Origin: Paraescarpia echinospica
Lineage: Eukaryota > Annelida > Polychaeta > Sabellida > Siboglinidae
DNA: 64,000 bases
Reading direction: 5' to 3'
NCBI GenBank assembly: GCA_020002185.1
Contig: CM034541.1
Span: 27,364,319-27,428,318, forward strand
Shown one piece after another: positions 58,034-64,000 of this stretch. Positions within the stretch are counted from its first letter, which is position 1. The number at the start of each line of letters is the position of its first letter. The notes under the pieces are model-generated. The model worked only from the letters and a program-made list of their open reading frames with translations, was not told the DNA's origin and made no database searches. The position numbers and the translations under genes were made by a program.

Positions 58034-58096
<63 letters not shown>

Positions 58097-58129
58097 ATGT
58101 ATGTCTGTCTGTCTGTCTGCCTGTCTGTA

Positions 58130-58226
<97 letters not shown>

Positions 58227-58227
58227 G
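57384..58227. repeat. (GTAT)n then (GTCT)n microsatellite, ~840 bp
   Basis: Thirteen GTAT-type units are followed by long runs of GTCT broken by CTGC, CTAT and CTGG variants. Predicted proteins of VCLS repeats (up to 359 codons) are artefacts. Confidence 0.97.
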
Positions 58228-58259
58228 ACACAGCCAGTTTGATAGTGAACTGCAGTTAA

Positions 58260-58476
58260 AGTCTTCTCCCGTCGATGCCTCGTGGGGTGGCGGCCACGTG
58301 TTTCGGTCCGTGCCGTCCTATCGACTGCTGTCCCCTATCATCGGCTGTTCAAACCTGCCATTTTGATATATCTCCAGACATTCGCGGACAAAACTGAAAG
58401 TATACAGAGCGGTTGTCATTCTACCACTACTCTACGCTAGCATGGACTGTGTACCAGTGCCATGCCAAAAAGCTAA
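58260..58476 (+). pseudogene. LINE C-terminal fragment, left part
   Basis: TKLKVYRAVVILPLLYA then, after a frameshift, AWTVYQCHAKKLK matches the region after the reverse-transcriptase domain in endonuclease-reverse transcriptase LINEs. The sequence continues at 60146 after an insertion. Confidence 0.8.
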
Positions 58477-60145
58477 AGGGTCAATGTCCCAAAAAGTGTA
58501 CAAATAAGATTTTGCAGGTACAAAAAGAAATGTTTGATTCTAAGCAATTAAGTTATATTTTTTATTGTACATATAACGACACTTATTTTCCATAAATAGT
58601 TCAATGTAATATGAGTTATTTTTTTATGACAGCTACTGGAAGTCTACCTTGATTTTCATCGCGTGTCCAGCGTTATCGACAAAACGTGCTATACTCCATA
58701 CAATTTGAGGATTTTAAATTACATGTAAACAAAAACATATTTTTGAATCATCTAGTATATATGCCATTTAATAAGAATCAAAAGGTATAATATAGCATTT
58801 GACTTGGAAACATTTTGTTTCTCTCATGGATACTTTGGTGATTATTATAGCACTGCGTTGTTTCATGAAAAGGCCTATTTTCAATTACTGCAGTCCTTTC
58901 AGAAACGTGTTTGGAAGTATAACTGAAACATAATCAGTAACTTTGATCAGTTACCTTTGGCTATGCTAACTGTCATATGTGTCCGCGGATTGGAACTAGG
59001 CAAACTGTGAGCTAAGGAATGGACATACCTTGATGACGCTGGACACGCAATATAGCTATTGTTAGATAGTGCCATTATTCTTAATCGAAAACAGGTAAAC
59101 TGTTTAGGAAAACGTATTAAAACATGATGTCGTATGCAACTGTACACAGGTATGGAGTTTGTATTTTGTGTAGTATTTCACTTCCTTAAACTTCATTATT
59201 TTTGCTTATTGATGTGTCCACATACCACTTGTAAGAATAATATCGCTATACCTACTATTGCGTTTTTATTTATCGTATTGTTCACGTTCGTTTCTGGTAC
59301 AATTTAATCTAAATCGAGTAAACATCGGTCCATTGCTCGCAAAGTACGTCGTCTAAGGGTTGGAAAAGCTTTTGTCTACATGGAGACGTCAGCCTGTGAT
59401 GTATTGACCGTCTTATTTTATCTGGATCAAGGTATATAATATTCGCTCTGAGCGGTTTTTTCAGTTTTCGTTAATGATGACGCTGGAAACGCGATGACGC
59501 TGGACACGCCACCATTTCGGTTTTTCTTCCTTTGACCGAGAAATATCGTGAATATTGGTAGTGCCATTGATGGAGTTATAGCAGGGTGGTTGCTGGTAGG
59601 CTTAACAAAGTTAAAACGGTGTACGTTTTCTAAGTTTTTGTAGGTAGCCTTTTCCGTCGATGACGTTGGACACGCACTTAAAACGCCACCACAATTTTTT
59701 TTAAACTTTAATGTGCTATATTTTCATAATTGTTTTCGGGATTCCTTCGTTACCTTTGAAAGAAAATAATACATGTCGAAATACTCTACAATAGCAATGA
59801 TAAATTAATGTAGTGAACCAATCTAAACCGATGACGCTGGTTTAGTATGCGCAAAATATACCCTATTTGCACTGTGAAATAAGAAATAGAAAATATAGCA
59901 CTGCTTTTGAATGGTAGTGCTTCAAATTTCGAATGGTCAATTGGACATGCCATGTTGGTCGTTTCTGGCTCCTTACGCTCACATTTTGCCATTTTATTAA
60001 TTAATAAGGCGGGAAAACTATATATGTCCTGAAAGATCGTACTGAGTCCAATCGTTGGTGAAATTTTCGTAAGCCTGACTTTATAATTCACGGTGTGAGA
60101 CACAAAAGCACGATTTTTACCAATGGTACACTGGACATTTGCCCT
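58477..60145. mobile_element. DNA-transposon-like insertion in a LINE, 1.67 kb
   Basis: The left end is AGGGTCAATGTCC (58477-58489) and the right end GGACATTTGCCCT (60133-60145), inverted with two mismatches; GTGTAC follows on both sides after a 4-nt gap. It splits a LINE reading frame. The interior holds six copies of CGATGACGCTGGACACGC or close variants. The minus ORF 59786-60103 has no recognised domain. The target duplication is unclear. Confidence 0.75.
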
Positions 60146-60505
60146 GAGCCACTTTCATATGAGCTGTCTACGAAAGTTGCCGAAAATCAAGTGGCAAGAT
60201 AAAGTACCAGACACCGAAGTGCTCGTCCAGGCTGTCTTGCCAAGTGTATACGCAAAGCTGATGCAGGCACAGCTGATGTGGGCTGGCCAAAGAACGTGCT
60301 CTATTGTAATCTGGCAAACGGGACCCGCTCTCGCGGAGGAAAAAAGAAACGACATAAGGACGCACTAAAGACATCCCTCAAGAAATTCAATATGGACAAT
60401 GACAGTTGGGAGAGAACAGCTTGTGAACGACAAACTTGACGCAGCGATTCAAACGCGGGTGCTGGGGGCTCCACAGCTTCGCGAAGGACGAACATGGTGA
60501 GACAC
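60146..60505 (+). pseudogene. LINE C-terminal fragment, right part
   Basis: It reads LSHFHMSCLRKLPKIKWQDK then VPDTEVLVQAVLPSVY and, in a second frame, KKRHKDALKTSLKKFN. It is the end of the same LINE seen at 58260-58476, with several frameshifts. Confidence 0.85.
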
Positions 60506-61050
60506 TGTCTCTCTTTCTCTTCATTGCGGTTCTTCTATTCTTCTTCTTATGAATCTACCATCCTCTCATGTTGTCCATGTTCTCTGTGTCAATCTTCCCT
60601 TAATCGTTTATCATTCTCAATATCTGTCTTGCCCATCTCACTCTTCTATACCTGCCAACTTTACCGGAATACCCGGAAGTCTCCTGGATGTTGGGTGTAT
60701 CTACCGGTCTCCCGGAATACAGGCAAATCTCCCGAAATTTCGCATAAAATTTCCGACAGCAGCCCCCCACCGTCTTCCGATGTCATCATCCGAGACAGAG
60801 CGACACCACAGGAGACCAGCTGAGACTTGCTGAAACGCTGTATTTCCGGCGAGATGTCAAGGTCCGAGACAACGCGACGAGACAGCGCAACAAAGGCAGC
60901 GAGCTAAAACGATGATAAATCTCTAAGATTTATTAATTTATCTACAATTCGAAGAAATATGTTACTAATAAACTCAAGTTGACGTAATGTTTTACACTAG
61001 TGTTTAAGACTAGTTTTATGTACGGTGCTCATCAAAACTACCAATACCCA
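60506..61050. other. Non-coding sequence; short internal repeat
   Basis: CTCCCGGAATACAGGCAAAT and similar CCCGGAA blocks recur at 60655-60740. No gene seen. Confidence 0.4.
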
Positions 61051-61054
61051 ACTA

Positions 61055-61170
61055 TATAATAGTAATATAATAGTAATATAATTGTAATATAATAGTAATA
61101 TAATAGTAATAGAATAGTAATATAATTGTAATATAATAGTAATATAATAGTAATAGAATAGTAATAGTCC
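61055..61170. repeat. 11-bp AT-rich tandem repeat (AATAGTAATAT)
   Basis: About ten imperfect copies. Confidence 0.93.
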
Positions 61171-61815
61171 AGCTTCATAAATCTTATACAGACAACTTAG
61201 CTCCTTGAATGAATTAATCATCCAATTTCTTGGTATGCGACACAATCATTAGTATTCATTACCTCGCAAGAATGTGTTATTTTATCCGAAAATGTGTATC
61301 CTGTTGAACATTATTGACGTAATTTAACTACGCAACTAACTTGCGCAGTTCGTGTCGTCTTCACGCTTCTACAGCGAATCTACTGCGAGCTTACATCCGT
61401 GAAGCGAACTGCGGAGACGTCAAGTGTACTGACGCATACAGACAGTTGACTGTCCGGTAACACTACACCAGGAAGTTTCACCTAAACTCGTCCGTCTTAA
61501 CGCTGGTGTCCATGTCCGTCAGTCAGCTGCTGGCTGAATCACTCCGGCAGTCGGTACTGATGCACATATCAATGCACCTATCGCCAAATACCAGCCGTCG
61601 GCAACGTCCGGTAATGTGAGAGCCGAGTAGAGACACTGCCGCCGGACACCAGACGGCCATTCACCCGTAGAGCGGCTACATCAGTGGTGTTTATATATTA
61701 TTGTAATCATTACTGTTATTAATAAAAAGTTGGTGGTGATGATTAAAACGTATTATCATTAGTGACATGTTGAGATTTGACCAAACTGTACCGTATTCTA
61801 CCCGATTTCCTTTAC
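61171..61815. other. Non-coding sequence, no gene seen
   Basis: Nothing recognised. Confidence 0.5.
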
Positions 61816-62285
61816 ATCATCTTCTTCTTCCTGCTCTAGCCCCATGTGGGGTATCGAGGCACATCAGTTAGTATATAATATAGTCCGCCCTATTGACGAG
61901 TCGTCTCCAGTTGTTGCCCGCGTTTACCATTCTCTCCCATACTATCCGTATTAGATCTTAGTATCTCTCTTCTCTTCCTATCGCGGTGTCTAAGGGGACA
62001 AGAGACCCTGTAGACCTGACCGGGGATTACAAAGCATTCCACGCTGTAAGTATATGTTTCGGGTACAACACTATACCACGTTTTCTCCTCCTGCCTACTG
62101 TGTGTGTCAGGGGAAGTCCAAGGCCCCGGTAGGACGTCGTGTTGTGTGACCAGGAAGTAGAGGTTTCTGCGACTGTGTCTGACCACCGTCTAATCCACAA
62201 CGTTTGGTCTGTTCCTGCTTCTGGTTGAATCACCTCGTAAGACGGCATAGCACGAGTGAACACGGATGAATGGCGTTCTACAGTA
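61816..62285 (-). repeat. Unidentified repeat with a GAAGAAGAAG tail
   Basis: The minus strand ends GAGCAGGAAGAAGAAGATG, a tail like that of the LINE at 25555-26800. The frames here show no recognised domain. Confidence 0.35.
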
Positions 62286-62286
62286 A

Positions 62287-62672
62287 CACAGTTCTTCTTC
62301 TACGTGCCGTGTCTGTGACAGACTTTGGCGATCACAGACCTCCAAACAGCACGGTCGTTTGTAATTTGTACCAGTTCTGTTGTGCTCCTTCCACACCACG
62401 TTGACAGACTATCTATTATTTTTATCCTCTGGCGTCCTCTGGATCTTTTTCCTTCTATATTTCCTGTTGTTACTATACACCCTGTATGTTCTAACTTTCT
62501 CTTTCCCATTATACGTCCGACAAATCGTGATTGTTGGGTTCTAGTTTTGTTAATGATCTTTCTTTTTGTTTTAGCTGTCCTAAGGATGACTTCATAGCTT
62601 TTCTTTTCAGTTCGTAGCACTCGCAGTATTCTTCTTAAAAAACACATTTCAGTGGCTTCTATGTTTATATCG
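62287..62672 (-). pseudogene. LINE C-terminal fragment, same family as 25555-26800
   Basis: The minus frame includes FLRRILRVLRTEKK, TKRKIINKTRTQQSRFVGRI and [20 protein letters not shown], nearly the same as the copy in COG1 intron 16. It ends with the same AGAAGAAGAA tail. Only the last ~120 codons remain. Confidence 0.93.
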
Positions 62673-62885
62673 CTAAAATTCTCCGCATTAATATCTCGTG
62701 CAAGCCGCCTATGAGGTTGGTAAGATATAATAAATAATATGGTTGGTAAAAATATGTCATTAGTAATACAACATGAAATATTTTCATGATAAGTTACATA
62801 AATAAAAACAAAAGTTACGTCCTTTTCCAGATATCATTATTATGATATTGGAAGTATATATACACAATTAGAAATCTACAAACAC
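62673..62885. other. Non-coding sequence
   Basis: AT-rich, nothing recognised. Confidence 0.5.
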
Positions 62886-63236
62886 TTAAAATATGACATA
62901 CTGCTCAAAATATGGGCCACCGAGAGATACAGCTAGAACCAGAGAGGTTATGTTCAAATTCCTACAGGGCAATCGATACACGGACGCTTGAGAAGACACC
63001 CAACACATCCAACGCAGGCACTCGGTGACACAGAAACGCCATGTCGCCACTTCCTCCCAGGAGCTGGCCTTCAAATCCCTATTGCTATATTCGTTTGTTG
63101 TGGAATCAAACAAACAACGCCTCTCCTGCCAGAGATCTATGAATTTGTCTTCTAAAGTTTCGTCCCAAACAATGGTTGCTGCCATTTTCTCTATTTCTGG
63201 GACAGCCCCATGACTTCTAGGAAGTGTCTCAAGCAC
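62886..63236 (-). CDS. MADF/SANT-like domain ORF, partial (possible transposon gene)
   Basis: The minus frame has MAATIVWDETLEDKFIDLWQ then ERRCLFDSTTNEYSNRDLKA and SSWEEVA. The pattern of W, FI.LW, CL.D...Y.NR and .W.E(V/I)A fits the first two helices of MADF or related Myb-like DNA-binding domains. After EEVA the frame stops resembling the domain, so there may be a frameshift, an intron, or decay. MADF-type genes occur as partners in Harbinger elements; inverted repeats lie next to it at 63280-63492. Confidence 0.55.
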   Translation of the reverse strand: MLETLPRSHGAVPEIEKMAATIVWDETLEDKFIDLWQERRCLFDSTTNEYSNRDLKASSWEEVATWRFCVTECLRWMCWVSSQASVYRLPCRNLNITSLVLAVSLGGPYFEQYVIF

Positions 63237-63279
63237 TTATGGAATGCAAACAAATGCGTCGCAGATGCGGCTGTATCGG

Positions 63280-63492
63280 CATGCTCGTAACGACGCGACT
63301 CGCCGACGGCGGTTTGTTTGCGACTACGTGTTTTTAATATCAAACACGTTTGATATTCTACGACGCGTTAAAAAATGGATACAGACTGCACTCAAGACAA
63401 GCGTTGCGTCGCAAGGGGGACACAAACGTAACGATTCATCGTCGCAATGCGTCTAAGACACCAAAACTCAGTCGCGTCGTTACGTGTATGCC
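63280..63492. repeat. Imperfect inverted repeat with a central palindrome
   Basis: GCATGCTCGTAACGACGCGA at 63279-63298 is matched in inverse by TCGCGTCGTTACGTGTATGC at about 63472-63491. Within it, AATATCAAAC (63336-63345) and GTTTGATATT (63348-63357) form a palindrome with a 2-bp centre. Confidence 0.8.
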
Positions 63493-63885
63493 GGGCTTTA
63501 TACGATGTCACCGCGTCAAAGCAGATTCACAAATATGCATAGCACTGACAGAAATAACTTTAAAATTCACATGTGGATTAAACTAGACCACATTTCTTTG
63601 CTTTTAGCAACAGACAGGCGCCTATAATACTGCTTATGCAATCCTTAGAAAAAGCGAATATCGATTTTGCTCGACGGTGGCATTAGCTTTGTCGATACAG
63701 AGCAAATTTTCCCGGAACACGAAACCGAGCGTGGATCTTTTTTGTCACGCGGAGCCCATCAATCCTTCGCACCGATCTAATCACTCGCTGGCGTGCTTGC
63801 TACATGTAAACGCGTGTACAGACAGGAAGTGTGGTTACACATGGGTTCGAGTTTTTTCTTCGTTTTCTAAGTATCCTTCGTTTCT
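63493..63885. other. Non-coding sequence, no gene seen
   Basis: Nothing recognised. Confidence 0.5.
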
Positions 63886-64000
63886 TCTCGTCCTCATTAT
63901 TTTCTCCTTCTTCGTCTTCTTCGTCTCATCATCATCATCATTTTCCTCCTTCTTACCATGTTTCTTCTCTTTCTTCTTCTTCGTCTTCTTACTCTCATTC
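63886..64000. repeat. Pyrimidine-rich TTC repeat
   Basis: Imperfect (TTC)n with CATCAT, running off the window end. Confidence 0.85.

Noticed and set aside
57163..58259. 219-359-codon cysteine/serine-rich ORFs (VCLSVCLS)
   Set aside because: Translation of a tetranucleotide microsatellite.

Overview
This is a window of animal nuclear DNA. It is AT-rich and intron-rich, with many dispersed repeats and tandem arrays and very little coding sequence. A tRNA-derived SINE family, two kinds of LINE reverse-transcriptase fragment, hAT-type elements and an intron-rich conserved gene suggest a marine invertebrate, possibly a mollusc or other lophotrochozoan. The species cannot be fixed from the sequence alone.

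One gene can be assembled from start to stop: COG1, subunit 1 of the conserved oligomeric Golgi complex, on the minus strand. Its start codon is at 40857 and its stop codon at 8074. I place 28 coding exons. All have GT-AG boundaries and all phases agree. Together they encode about 979 residues, close to the roughly 980 of vertebrate COG1 as I remember it. The protein runs from the Vps51/EXO84-like N terminus to the conserved C-terminal block containing IDPFDLDVF. Almost all of the 32.8 kb of this gene is intron filled with repeats.

Layout: 1-890 no gene; 895-1690 a 14-bp array; 2020-3970 a 50-bp array; 4880-5130 a palindromic 29-bp repeat; 5496-5731 a fold-back element; 5735-7770 intergenic with old repeat pieces; 7780-8073 a dispersed repeat that supplies the COG1 3' UTR; 8074-40857 COG1; 40858-64000 mostly non-coding, with microsatellites, SINE, LINE and DNA-transposon remains, a ~550-bp duplication and a few weak ORFs. 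Within COG1 the introns hold a (CA)n, a (GT)n, a 41-bp array, a 42-bp array, a ~4.9-kb 37-bp array with higher-order structure, a 25-bp array, SINEs, a LINE nested in a SINE, two hAT-type elements and a second LINE fragment.

The most unusual observation is that two of the minisatellites in COG1 are amplified copies of the gene's own splice junctions. The 25-bp array (35341-36214) repeats the end of exon 7 with its 5' splice site. The 42-bp array (14241-15535) repeats the 3' splice site and the first codons of exon 23. The gene therefore carries about 35 extra donor-like and about 30 extra acceptor-like sequences next to the real sites. Long ORFs within tandem repeats are artefacts of the repeat period and are not annotated as genes.
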